DNA from: Algibacter miyuki
GTDB taxonomy: Bacteria > Bacteroidota > Bacteroidia > Flavobacteriales > Flavobacteriaceae
Assembly: GCF_042427745.1 (NCBI RefSeq)
Contig: NZ_JBHMFA010000001.1
Length of the DNA: 64,000 bases
Strand: one strand, 5' to 3'
Of the stretch, positions 50,382 to 59,792 are shown in pieces; within the stretch, counting starts at the first letter, position 1, and each line of letters begins with the position of its first letter. The notes below the pieces were generated by a model. It did not search any database. It was not told the origin of the DNA and worked only from the letters and a program-made list of their open reading frames with translations. The translations under genes and the position numbers were made by a program.

Positions 50382-53225
50382 CTAATGTGCCTCCAACCAG
50401 TTCAACCCAGTATCAATTTCAACATCCAATGGCACGTCTAATGTATAAGCATTTTCCATTTCGGTTTTCACTAAGGTTTTTATGCTTTCGAGTTCAGGTT
50501 TGTACACATCGAAAACCAATTCATCATGTACCTGTAGGAGCATTTTGGTTTTAAAATTACCAGCATTAAGTTTGTTAAAAATATTAATCATGGCAATTTT
50601 AATAATGTCGGCAGCAGAACCTTGTATAGGCGCGTTTACGGCATTACGTTCTGCGGCACCACGCACCACGCCATTTCTAGAATTAATATCTTTTAAATAA
50701 CGACGACGCCCTAAAACGGTTTGCACATAACCATTATCGCGTGCAAAATCGACTTGCTCGCTCATGTATGCACGTAGTTTTGGGTAGGTTTCGTAATAGG
50801 TGTCAATAAGTTCTTTGGCCTCACCTCGCGATAAATCGGTTTGGTTGCTTAACCCAAAGGCAGACACGCCATAGATAATCCCGAAGTTTACGGTTTTAGC
50901 GTTGCTACGTTGCTCGCGTGTTACTTCATTTAAAGGCACATTAAATACTTTAGATGCGGTAGAGGCGTGAATATCTTCGCCGTTTTTAAAGGCAGAAATC
51001 ATGGTTTCTTCCTTACTTAAAGCGGCAATAATACGTAATTCTATTTGGCTATAATCGGCAGCTAATAGCGTGTACTCTTCGCTTCTTGGCACAAAGGCTT
51101 TACGCACTTGGCGACCACGCTCGGTACGGATTGGTATATTCTGTAAGTTGGGATTGTTACTACTTAAACGGCCTGTAGCGGCAACGGTTTGCATGTAATC
51201 GGTATGTACACGGCCTGTAGATGGTTCTACTTGTAGCGGTAAGGCATCGACGTAAGTGCTTTTCAGTTTTGCTAAACCACGGTAATCTAAAATATTTTGA
51301 ATTATAGTATGATCTTTAGCGAGGTAAGATAAAATATCTTCGCCTGTAGCATACTGTCCTGTTTTAGTTTTTTTAGGTTTATCTACCAGTTTTAGTTTTT
51401 CAAAAAGCACGATACCTAATTGCTTTGGCGAGGCAATATTAAACTCTTCGCCAGCGGCTTCGTAAATGCTTTTTTCTAAAGTTTGAATATCGTTATTTAA
51501 AGCTTCGGCTAAAGAATTAAGGAAATCTTTATCAAGATTAATCCCTTCTAATTCCATTGCGGCAAGCACACGAAGTAACGGGATTTCAATCTCATCGAAT
51601 AATTTTTGAGTATTGGCTTCTCCCAGTTCGTTTGTAAAATGCTCTTTGAGTTGCAAGGTAATATCGGCATCTTCAACAGCGTATTCCGTTTGTTTTTCCA
51701 GAGGCACATCGCGCATGGATAATTGGTTTTTTCCTTTTTTACCAATAAGCTCAGTAATGGAAATTGGCGTGTAGTTTAAATAGGTTTCGGCCAAGACATC
51801 CATGTTGTGGCGCATATCTGGGTTAATCAGATAATGGGCCAGCATGGTATCAAAAAGTTTACCGCGGACTTCAATATTATATTTTGCAAGAACTTTGATG
51901 TCGTATTTTAAATTCTGACCAATTTTCTCGATGCTTTCGCTTTCAAAAAACGGACGCACTTGCTCGATAAGGGCTTGGGCTTCGGTTTTATCTTCCGGAA
52001 CCGGTAAATAGAATCCTTTTCCTGTTTCCCATGAAAATGAAATACCAACCAGTTCTGCGGTTAGTGGGTTTAAGCCCGTAGTTTCGGTATCAAAACACAC
52101 CGAGGTTTGACTCATTAAATTTTTAAGAAATAATTTTGTGCCCATACCTTCAGCCACACTTTGGTAAAAATGCGAGGTGTTTTCGGCCGTTTTTCGGGTA
52201 TGCTCGGTAACGACTTCGGTTACGTTTGCCGGATCGCCACCAAACAGCGAAAATTGCCCTGCACCAGCCGAAGCTTCTTCTTTTGGTGTGGCTTTGTTTT
52301 CGGTTGATTTAGTTGCGGTTTGGGTAGAAGCATCTTCCGTTTTAACGGCAAAGGTTTTGGTGAAATTATCGATAAGGCGTCTAAACTCCAATTCTTCGAA
52401 AATCTCTGTAACTTTCGGAATATCGGGTTGATCTAACTCGAAATCTTTCGCATTAAATGCCACCGGAACATCCAGCATAATAGTTGCTAATTTTTTAGAA
52501 AGTAAACCGAGTTCTTTATTCGCTTCAATTTTCTCTTTCATTTTACCTTTTAGCTCGTGGGTGTGTTCAAAAAGGTTTTCCATAGAGCCATAAGCGGCTA
52601 AGAATTTTTTAGCGGTTTTTTCGCCAACACCTGGTAATCCTGGAATATTATCACTGGCATCACCCATCATGCCAAGAAAATCTATAACTTGTAAGGGGTC
52701 GGTAACTTCAAACTTTTTCTGTACTTCGGGTATGCCCCAAGTTTCGTATCCGCCACCAAAAACAGGACGATACATAAATATATTTTCGCTAACCAGCTGT
52801 GCAAAATCTTTATCTGGCGTTACCATAAAAGTTTGGTAACCTTCTTTTTCAGCTTGTTTGGCTAGGGTGCCAATAACATCATCGGCCTCGAAACCTGCTT
52901 TCACCATAATAGGGATGTGCATGGCTTTTAAAATCTCCTGGATAATAGGTACTGCAATTTTTATAGCTTCAGGCGTTTCGTCTCTGTTGGCTTTATAAGC
53001 CTCGAACATTTCTACACGGTCGGCACTGCCTCCTTTATCGAAACAAACGGCTAAATGGTCTGGTCGCTCACGTTTAATTACGTCTAAAAGTGAGTTCATA
53101 AATCCTAAAATAGCTGAGGTATCAGTGCCTTTAGAGTTTATTCTTGGGTTCTTTATAAAGGCATAGTAGCCACGGAAAATTAATGCAAAAGCATCAACTA
53201 AAAATACGCGTTTGTTATCGGACAT
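50382..53225 (-). CDS. polA: DNA polymerase I
   Basis: A 947-residue enzyme of replication and repair. The N-terminal 5'-3' exonuclease (about 1-290) begins RVFLVDAFALIFRGYYAF and includes GFEADDVIGTLAK, GDASDNIPGLPGVGEKTA. A low-complexity linker near residue 300-330 is rich in Glu/Thr/Ala. The 3'-5' exonuclease domain has VCFDTETTGLNPL, the DxE pair, so proofreading residues seem present. The polymerase domain has motif A LLAADYSQIELRIIAALS, motif B RSNAKTVNFGIIYGVSA and motif C LQVHDELVFDVY. Length is normal. Downstream, 91 bp away, is the restriction-modification unit. Confidence 0.97.
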   Translation of the reverse strand: MSDNKRVFLVDAFALIFRGYYAFIKNPRINSKGTDTSAILGFMNSLLDVIKRERPDHLAVCFDKGGSADRVEMFEAYKANRDETPEAIKIAVPIIQEILKAMHIPIMVKAGFEADDVIGTLAKQAEKEGYQTFMVTPDKDFAQLVSENIFMYRPVFGGGYETWGIPEVQKKFEVTDPLQVIDFLGMMGDASDNIPGLPGVGEKTAKKFLAAYGSMENLFEHTHELKGKMKEKIEANKELGLLSKKLATIMLDVPVAFNAKDFELDQPDIPKVTEIFEELEFRRLIDNFTKTFAVKTEDASTQTATKSTENKATPKEEASAGAGQFSLFGGDPANVTEVVTEHTRKTAENTSHFYQSVAEGMGTKLFLKNLMSQTSVCFDTETTGLNPLTAELVGISFSWETGKGFYLPVPEDKTEAQALIEQVRPFFESESIEKIGQNLKYDIKVLAKYNIEVRGKLFDTMLAHYLINPDMRHNMDVLAETYLNYTPISITELIGKKGKNQLSMRDVPLEKQTEYAVEDADITLQLKEHFTNELGEANTQKLFDEIEIPLLRVLAAMELEGINLDKDFLNSLAEALNNDIQTLEKSIYEAAGEEFNIASPKQLGIVLFEKLKLVDKPKKTKTGQYATGEDILSYLAKDHTIIQNILDYRGLAKLKSTYVDALPLQVEPSTGRVHTDYMQTVAATGRLSSNNPNLQNIPIRTERGRQVRKAFVPRSEEYTLLAADYSQIELRIIAALSKEETMISAFKNGEDIHASTASKVFNVPLNEVTREQRSNAKTVNFGIIYGVSAFGLSNQTDLSRGEAKELIDTYYETYPKLRAYMSEQVDFARDNGYVQTVLGRRRYLKDINSRNGVVRGAAERNAVNAPIQGSAADIIKIAMINIFNKLNAGNFKTKMLLQVHDELVFDVYKPELESIKTLVKTEMENAYTLDVPLDVEIDTGLNWLEAH

Positions 53226-53451
53226 TTTATTTATTTTGATGGAATTTCAAAACTACGAAAAGTTATTGTTAAAATTCCGAAGCAATCCATTGTTGTCGGA
53301 TAAAAGAAGCTAAAAAACTTCGCTTTTAGAATGAAAAATTAAGACTTGGATTTAAATAATTGATAATCAATCGTGAAAAACAAATGAGATCTAAGCTTTT
53401 TTAGATTGAATTTCATTTAAAATATTGATGTCATTTTTTTAGAATCATTAA

Positions 53452-53498
53452 AACAAAAAAAAAGGAAACAGCACCAAACATATGATGTGTTTCCTTTT
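53452..53498 (-). terminator. Terminator after the LRR gene
   Basis: AAAAGGAAACA pairs with TGTTTCCTTTT around an irregular loop; on the minus strand a T run follows. It lies 24 bp past the LRR stop. The remainder of 53226-53451 has no visible feature beyond A/T-rich sequence. Confidence 0.85.
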
Positions 53499-53521
53499 AG
53501 GAAATTGATTAATAGCGCCTT

Positions 53522-56500
53522 TTATATTTTGATTATCTTTTTTACTTGTTCGCCTGTATTGGATTTTATTCTTATGAAATACGTGCCGGAGCGCAAAGCA
53601 CTGATGTTGATACGATCGGTTTCTTGAGTGTGTAAAACGTCTTGACCCAATACGTTGTAAATACTAACATTTGTAACCATGCTCGCAGATTCTATATGAA
53701 TGTAACTGTCGGCTGGATTTGGATATATTTTAAAATCTGTTTCCTTAAAATCATTGGTGCTTAAATATTGGCAGCTTTCGCTAAAACTGGATTGCGAGTC
53801 GATAGTTTCACTCCAATGTAATGTACTAAAAGTTTCATCATCGACTTCGATACATAATAAATTTACATTTTCTACAGTGATGAACGTAGTGATATTAGTA
53901 TTTGCACCATTTTTAACATTTAGATATAATAAATTATTCCCTCCAACATTTACGTTTGTTAGATTGGTGTTATTAGTTAAATTTAAACTGGTTAATTGAT
54001 TACTGTAACATAGTAGAACAGAAAGCGCCTCAAAATCTTCTATACCTGTTAAATCGCTGATATCTTTGAAAGAAATCGATAGTGTGGTTATGCCATCGAT
54101 GTTTTCTGTTGGCACATAATCATTTAAAGGACCAGAATCGAAGCCTAAACTAATAAGAGCTTGTTCAAAATTATCATCTGGAACGTAGGTTAGTGGTGTT
54201 ACTATACAATTTTCGCTAAAATTGGCGTGCGCATCTTTACCTGACCAGTGGGATGTACTGTATGCTGCATCATCGACTTCTATACAGGTTAAATTATCAT
54301 TAGAAGAAGCCAGGAATTCTATAAAATTTAAATTGTTATTGTTTTTTACGTTTAAGCTTGTTAGCTTGTTGAAATGTACATTCAGACGGGTTAAAACATT
54401 GTTCTTGGATACATCTAAATCTGATATTTCGTTTACTGGACAAGATAACTTTTTTAACGCGAGGTTATTGGATACATCTAGGCTTGTGAGGTTGTTACCA
54501 GAACAATACAAATCTGTTAATAATTCATTATTAGATAAATTGATATTTGAAACTTCATTATAAGTGAAGAGTAATGAGGTTAACGATAAATTATTTGATA
54601 CATCTAAACTGGAAATTAAGTTGAAGTTTATATTTAAAATAGTTAATGCGCTATTGTTTTCAATATTAATACTCGTAATCTGGTTGTTATTACAGTATAA
54701 TTCTTCGAGAATTATAAAATCTTCAATACCTGTTAAGTCTGCAATATTTTTATTTGAGACATCCAGAGTGGTTACTGTATTTATGTTATCCGTTGGCACA
54801 TAATCATCTAAAGCACCAGTGTCATACCCTAAGTCTATAAGAGCTTGTTCAAAATTATCGTCTGGAACGTAGGTTAATGGTACAACGCTACAACTTTCAT
54901 TAAAACTGGCTTGTGCGTCTATATCTGTCCAATTGGTTGTGCTATATGTAGCATCGTCTACTTCAATGCAGGTAAGCTCAGGATTATCAGTGGTAACAAA
55001 TTCCGTTATAATAGTATTATTACCATTTTTTATTTTCAAACTTGTTAGTTGGTTAATATTGACATAGAAAAAAGATAAAAATTGATTTTGGCTAGCATCC
55101 AATGTTGTTAATAGATTATTGTGAGCATATAAATCGGTTAATGCGATATTCTTGCTTAGGTCTAAAGTCGTTAGTTCGTTGTATGCACAAATTAATACCT
55201 TTAAAGCAACAAAGTCTTCTATCCCAGTTAAATCAGTAATATTTCTTACAGAAACATCTAATGTGGTTATGGTATTAATATTTTCAGTTGGTACATAATC
55301 ATCCAAAGGTCCAGAATCGAAGCCTAAACTTATAAGAGCTTGTTCAAAATTATCGTCTGGAACGTAGGTTAATGGTACAACGCTACAACTTTCATTAAAA
55401 CTGGCTTGTGCATCTATATCTGTCCAATTAGTTGAGCTATATGTAGCATCGTCTACTTCAATGCAGGTTAGGTTTGGGTTATCTGTTGCGTAAAAAAATA
55501 TAAAATTTGTATTGTTGCCGTTTTTAACGTTTAAGGCGGTTAATTGATTGTTATAACAAGCCAATTCGTTTAAAGCTGTATTAGAAGAAACATCTAAGCT
55601 CGAAATCTGGTTCTCGTAAACAACAAGTGAAATTAAAGCTGTATTCTGACTTACATCCAAACTTGTAAGTTGGTTTATACCACAATAGAGCTCAATTAAA
55701 TCAATGTTATTGCTTACATCTAGACTTGTTAATTGATTTTCATGAGCCCTAAAATGGGTTAAGCTCTTATTTTGGGTAATGTTTAAACTGCGAAGCATAT
55801 TAGAAGAACAATATAAACGTGTTAAGGCTTTATTGTGACTTAAATCTAGACTTGTAAGTTGGTTTTGAGGACAAGTTAAACTTGTTAAAGCTGTAAAATC
55901 TTCAATACCTGTTAAGTCTGCAATGTTCTTGCTGCTTACATTTAAATGGGTTCTGTTTTTAATGTTTTCGGTAGGCACATAATTATCCAAAGGTCCAGAG
56001 TCATAACCTGCATCTATTAATGCCTGCTCAAAATTATCGTCTGGCACATAGGTGCCACAACCTTCACTAAAACTCATTTGAGAATTAATTCCAGAAATCC
56101 AATTAGCCGTGCTGTATGCTACATTATCAACTTCAATACAAGTTAAATTGGTGTTGTTGAAAGTCTTAAAATTGATGAAATTCGCATTATTGCCATTTTT
56201 CACATTAAGGTAAGATAGATTGTTACCTGCGCAATTTAATGCTGAAAGTATGGTGTTATTGCTGAGGTCTAAGTCCGTTATTTGGTTACCACTACATTCT
56301 AAACTTGTAAGCGAAGTAAAATCTTCGATGCCTGCTAGATTCGTGATATTTTTATCAGTTAAATCTAAGGCGCTAATAAAGTTTATGTATTCGGTTGGTA
56401 CAGAGCCATTAATAGGTGCTACATCATAGTCTAGATCGATTAAGGCTTGTTCAAAATTTGGATCTGGAATTAATGTGGTTTGCGCATGACCTATAAAAGT

Positions 56501-56539
56501 CAATAAAACCAATGCTAGTGTTGTTGTGAGGGTTTTCAT
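53522..56539 (-). CDS. Modular LRR protein exported by the T9SS
   Basis: A 1005-residue secreted protein. The signal peptide is residues 1-19 (LTFIGHA|QT). Five modules follow, each opening with a variant of YVPDDNFEQALIDLGYD and GPLDDYVPTENI, then a leucine-rich-repeat run (LDVSNNxALxxLxCxxNxLTSL) and closing with NLTCIEVDDATYSTTNW and DAQASFNESC. The C-terminal 75 residues are a type A Por secretion sorting domain (FKIYPNPADSYIHIES, VSIYNVLGQDVL, GTYFIRIKSN). LRR surfaces bind proteins or glycans, so an adhesion or binding role outside the cell is likely. Module DNA is so similar (about 80 bp identical at 54836-54916 and 55333-55412) that recombination between modules is expected. Preceded by a small secreted ORF. 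Confidence 0.9.
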   Translation of the reverse strand: MKTLTTTLALVLLTFIGHAQTTLIPDPNFEQALIDLDYDVAPINGSVPTEYINFISALDLTDKNITNLAGIEDFTSLTSLECSGNQITDLDLSNNTILSALNCAGNNLSYLNVKNGNNANFINFKTFNNTNLTCIEVDNVAYSTANWISGINSQMSFSEGCGTYVPDDNFEQALIDAGYDSGPLDNYVPTENIKNRTHLNVSSKNIADLTGIEDFTALTSLTCPQNQLTSLDLSHNKALTRLYCSSNMLRSLNITQNKSLTHFRAHENQLTSLDVSNNIDLIELYCGINQLTSLDVSQNTALISLVVYENQISSLDVSSNTALNELACYNNQLTALNVKNGNNTNFIFFYATDNPNLTCIEVDDATYSSTNWTDIDAQASFNESCSVVPLTYVPDDNFEQALISLGFDSGPLDDYVPTENINTITTLDVSVRNITDLTGIEDFVALKVLICAYNELTTLDLSKNIALTDLYAHNNLLTTLDASQNQFLSFFYVNINQLTSLKIKNGNNTIITEFVTTDNPELTCIEVDDATYSTTNWTDIDAQASFNESCSVVPLTYVPDDNFEQALIDLGYDTGALDDYVPTDNINTVTTLDVSNKNIADLTGIEDFIILEELYCNNNQITSINIENNSALTILNINFNLISSLDVSNNLSLTSLLFTYNEVSNINLSNNELLTDLYCSGNNLTSLDVSNNLALKKLSCPVNEISDLDVSKNNVLTRLNVHFNKLTSLNVKNNNNLNFIEFLASSNDNLTCIEVDDAAYSTSHWSGKDAHANFSENCIVTPLTYVPDDNFEQALISLGFDSGPLNDYVPTENIDGITTLSISFKDISDLTGIEDFEALSVLLCYSNQLTSLNLTNNTNLTNVNVGGNNLLYLNVKNGANTNITTFITVENVNLLCIEVDDETFSTLHWSETIDSQSSFSESCQYLSTNDFKETDFKIYPNPADSYIHIESASMVTNVSIYNVLGQDVLHTQETDRINISALRSGTYFIRIKSNTGEQVKKIIKI

Positions 56540-56556
56540 AATATGAATGTTAGAGG

Positions 56557-56712
56557 TTAAATAGTTATTCCTTCGTTTTCAAAACAGTTAATTGTAGGTT
56601 CACTTGTGATTATTGTAATGTTTTCTGCAGAAGAACAGATATCCTTGGCAACTTGGGGAAATGTAAAGGCTGTTATTAAAAGTGTTGTAGATAAAAGGTA
56701 AATTTTCTTCAT
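56557..56712 (-). CDS. Small secreted protein (51 aa) upstream of the LRR gene
   Basis: ATG at 56712 opens MKKIYLLSTTLLITAFTFPQ, a clear signal peptide, followed by VAKDICSSAENITIITSE and PTINCFENEGITI to TAA. The mature part of about 31 residues has two cysteines. The frame is free of stops and codon usage looks normal. It ends 17 bp before the LRR start, so both are likely on one message. It may be a small exported partner or the truncated remnant of another T9SS protein; neither could be decided. Confidence 0.55.
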   Translation of the reverse strand: MKKIYLLSTTLLITAFTFPQVAKDICSSAENITIITSEPTINCFENEGITI

Positions 56713-56936
56713 AATATTTTTTTTTAATGGTTAATTACTAGTGTTTAGTGAGGGATTTCGATAGTTGTGATTTTTTATTTTATAAATTTAATGTTGGGTT
56801 TTTCATGGTTTTGTTCGGTTTTAATGGACTAGGTAAAATTCATAATTTAGGCTCTAATTTTTTTCATACCAATGGGTGATTTTTGTGAAAATCTTATTTT
56901 GTATTTTTGTATTGTAATCATTAACAGTTCTTTAAA

Positions 56937-58868
56937 TTGTCATTCAAACCACTTTATATATGCATGCTTTTTGGTTTTTTGACTTTTGGTCAAGATGCGA
57001 AGCCGGACGCCTATCAGGATAGTTTGCAATCTATAATCGATTCCAGTTTTAAAAAGGAACAAAGAAAGGACGCGCTCTTTTTGCTTGGTCAATATTTAGT
57101 ACAACGTAACCCACAATTGGCCGAAAAAATAGCTACGGAATTAAAAAACGAGCATCTCATTAATGCTGACAGTGCCGAAGTACGGAGAAATAACTACATT
57201 TTTGCTGCGAGTCACAGATGGCAAGGCGACTATGCTACAGCGCTTAACTACTATCATAATATTTATCAATATTCTAAAAAGCATCAAGATTCGATGGATA
57301 TTGCTAGTAGTAGTCATTTTATTGGTACTCTAAATACTTTTTTAGGTAATAATGTTGTTGCTCAAAAACATTTAATTGAAGTTTCTGAAATTTATGATGC
57401 TATAGGAACTGTTGAACAAAAGGCCAAAATAAATAATTCCTTGGCGGGGTTTTATTTAAATATCGATCAGTTAAAAAAAGGGGAGGAGCAATACTTAAAG
57501 GCCTTAGAGCAATATGAAATTTTACAGGACAGCGGCGGGTTAGCAAGTGTGCATGCTAATTTAGGATTGCTTTACACCGATTTAAATGAATTTAAAAAAG
57601 CAGAAAGACATTTAATGAAGCAGAAAGGGTATAATGCTGTATTTCCAACACTTCGCGAAATGGGTTTTCATTATGATTTTTTAGGACTTTTACGACAAAA
57701 ACAAGAGCGTCTTCAGGATGCGTATCAAGAACATTTTAAGGCCTTAAAAATTAGAGAAAATTTAAGTAGTACGTATAATTTATGTGAATCTAAATTGAAT
57801 ATGGGTGAGATTCTCATTAAATTAAAACGTTATCCTGAAGCCATTGTGCATTTAAAAGATGTTTTTAAATACGACGAGCATAAATCGCTGTACCAACAAC
57901 AACGAGCTTATCAGCTTTTATCTGAAGCTAATGAAAAAAGTGGTCATTTTAAAGACGCTTTGTCTGATTTTAAAGCGTTTAAAGAGCTCAGCGATTCTAT
58001 TTATTCCAAAGAATCTATTGAAATTATTGCCGAAAAAGATGCACAATACAGTCAGCAAAAACAAGAAAACAAAATAGCTTTATTGAATAATGAAAAAAAG
58101 ATCTCTGAAGAAAAGGCTTCCCGTTCTAAAGTTATTGCTTTGCTCACTTCCATAGGTTTGTTATGGTTAATTATGGCTGCTATAGCTTTATATAAAATGT
58201 ATTCAAAAATTAACCATAAAAATCAAATTATTACTAAAGCGCTAAAAGATCGAGAATTGTTGTTGCACGAAACGCATCATCGCGTTAAAAATAACTTACA
58301 ATTAATTTCTAGTTTGCTTAATCTTCAGTCTAAATATGTTGTAGATGAAAAAGTGTACGAAGTTTTACAAAACGGTAGAAATCGCGTGCAATCTATGGCT
58401 ATACTTCATAAAAACTTGTATGTTGGCGAAGAACTCGACATGATAAATATTCAGAATTATTTTGAAGGTTTGGTTGAAAATATTCTAAATTCTTATAATA
58501 AATCCGAAGAAGATATGGCCTTTAATATTCAAGCTAAAGATATTGTTATGGATGTAGAATCTGTAATTCCGATAGGGCTTATTGTTAACGAGTTAGTAAC
58601 TAACGCCCTTAAACATGCCTTCCCATTGAATAAAACTAAAAAACCAAGCATTAATATCATCATGCTAGAACATGATAATGACCACCAACTAATAGTGAAA
58701 GATAATGGTATTGGTTTTGATGAAAAGATGAAAAATAAAGCAGAATCTTTTGGGCAGCGTTTAATTAGCTTATTCACTAACAAACTAAAAGCAACTGTTG
58801 TCATCAATAGTCAAAATGGCACCGAAGTATCTATTGTATTTCCTAAAGCTAACGCAACAGTTCGTTAA
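56937..58868 (+). CDS. TPR-containing sensor histidine kinase (HisKA_2 type)
   Basis: A 643-residue membrane sensor. The signal (LYICMLFGFLTFGQ) is followed by about 370 residues of tetratricopeptide repeats in the periplasm (IASSSHFIGTLNTFLGNNVV, SVHANLGLLYTDLNEFKKAE). One membrane helix is near residue 400 (VIALLTSIGLLWLIMAAIAL). The cytosolic kinase has an HWE/HisKA_2 phospho-acceptor in HETHHRVKNNLQLISSLLN and an ATPase domain with VNELVTNALKHAF and VKDNGIGFDE. Start is TTG at 56937; an ATG 27 bp later would cut into the signal. A TATTTTTG box at 56902-56909 is a likely promoter. The response regulator at 58849 overlaps it by 20 bp, in opposite direction. Confidence 0.9.
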   Translation: MSFKPLYICMLFGFLTFGQDAKPDAYQDSLQSIIDSSFKKEQRKDALFLLGQYLVQRNPQLAEKIATELKNEHLINADSAEVRRNNYIFAASHRWQGDYATALNYYHNIYQYSKKHQDSMDIASSSHFIGTLNTFLGNNVVAQKHLIEVSEIYDAIGTVEQKAKINNSLAGFYLNIDQLKKGEEQYLKALEQYEILQDSGGLASVHANLGLLYTDLNEFKKAERHLMKQKGYNAVFPTLREMGFHYDFLGLLRQKQERLQDAYQEHFKALKIRENLSSTYNLCESKLNMGEILIKLKRYPEAIVHLKDVFKYDEHKSLYQQQRAYQLLSEANEKSGHFKDALSDFKAFKELSDSIYSKESIEIIAEKDAQYSQQKQENKIALLNNEKKISEEKASRSKVIALLTSIGLLWLIMAAIALYKMYSKINHKNQIITKALKDRELLLHETHHRVKNNLQLISSLLNLQSKYVVDEKVYEVLQNGRNRVQSMAILHKNLYVGEELDMINIQNYFEGLVENILNSYNKSEEDMAFNIQAKDIVMDVESVIPIGLIVNELVTNALKHAFPLNKTKKPSINIIMLEHDNDHQLIVKDNGIGFDEKMKNKAESFGQRLISLFTNKLKATVVINSQNGTEVSIVFPKANATVR

Positions 58869-59463
58869 GCAGCGTAATGGTTTCTAAGCGTGTGTGGGTA
58901 TTCATTTTTTCGTAAATATTTTTTATGTGAGATTTAATGGTGTTAACACTTACAAATTGCCCTTCAGCCAATAACTGATTCGTTTTTCCTTCTTGCAATC
59001 CTTTTAATATTTCGAACTCTTTTTGGGTTAAAGGTGTTTGTATTAATGAGTTTATATTGTCTCGGTTTAATGCTACAGGCAAAACAAATTTCGAGAAATT
59101 ATACAATGCAATTTCAATGGTAGAATACAGTTCCTTTTCATTAAAAGGTTTTACTACATAACCCATCGGTAAGGTTTTTTTTGCGCGATCTAAAACCTGC
59201 TTTCCAGAATATGAAGTGAGATACAAAAACGGTATTTTTTTGGTGTTATTAATATGTTCAGCCACCAAAAAACCTTCATAATCACCTTCTAAATTAATAT
59301 CAATTAATACTAAGTCTGGGCGCAAGGTATCAATAGCTTCAATAGCATCATCTTTGCTGTAAGCCACACCAATGGTATTGTAATTCACGTTAGAAAGCAT
59401 CCCTTTAATGTCTTCACAAATAATAGGGTCATCTTCTACAATTAAAATTCGAATCTCTAACAT
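58849..59463 (-). CDS. Response regulator with LuxR/FixJ-type HTH
   Basis: A 204-residue protein from the ATG at 59463 (MLEIRILIVEDDPIICED); the 29 codons upstream in the frame are not conserved. The receiver domain has EDD, the phosphorylatable Asp in DLVLIDINLEGDYEG (near residue 53), LTSYSG and VVKPFNEKEL. The C-terminal LuxR-like helix-turn-helix is LTQKEFEILKGLQEGKTNQL and VNTIKSHIKNIYEKMN. It is convergent with the kinase at 56937, sharing 20 bp of stop-codon-overlapping sequence. Probably partners in one system, although overlap in opposite directions is unusual for cognate pairs. Confidence 0.9.
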   Translation of the reverse strand: MLEIRILIVEDDPIICEDIKGMLSNVNYNTIGVAYSKDDAIEAIDTLRPDLVLIDINLEGDYEGFLVAEHINNTKKIPFLYLTSYSGKQVLDRAKKTLPMGYVVKPFNEKELYSTIEIALYNFSKFVLPVALNRDNINSLIQTPLTQKEFEILKGLQEGKTNQLLAEGQFVSVNTIKSHIKNIYEKMNTHTRLETITLLNELLR

Positions 59464-59767
59464 CAAAATTAATTTATCAAAAAAATAAAGATATAAATTT
59501 TTATAAAAATGGCATGTTATTTTTTGTCTAAAAAACGAAGTAATTTTCATGCTATTAATCTAGCGTTTATTGCTTTATGGTTATTCGTTTTTTTTGAAAT
59601 GGGTTTAGGATTCTATTGAATATGTCGCTTTTTATCTTTTAAATACAGGAGGGATTATGAAGTGTTTAAATAAAAAATAATTTGTTTTTCTTAGATATGT
59701 ATAATCATAAAATCTTAACCATAAGTTAAAAACAACCATGAATAAAAAGATTGCTTTTCAATACCAC

Positions 59768-59775
59768 TATCTTTG
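59768..59775 (+). promoter_or_regulatory. TATCTTTG promoter box of the metallophosphoesterase gene
   Basis: A perfect TAnnTTTG box 18 bp before the ATG at 59793. Because it lies inside the longer open frame beginning at 59751, the upstream start is unlikely. In the gap 59464-59767 only A/T-rich sequence and short chance frames (for example ATG at 59738, 40 codons) were seen. Confidence 0.5.
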
Positions 59776-59792
59776 GGAAAAAGAAAAAGAGT

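Noticed and set aside
59751..59792. Longer N-terminus of the metallophosphoesterase from a TTG at 59751
   Set aside because: A TATCTTTG promoter box lies inside it, and MFRWMIFL at 59793 is a normal membrane-protein start.
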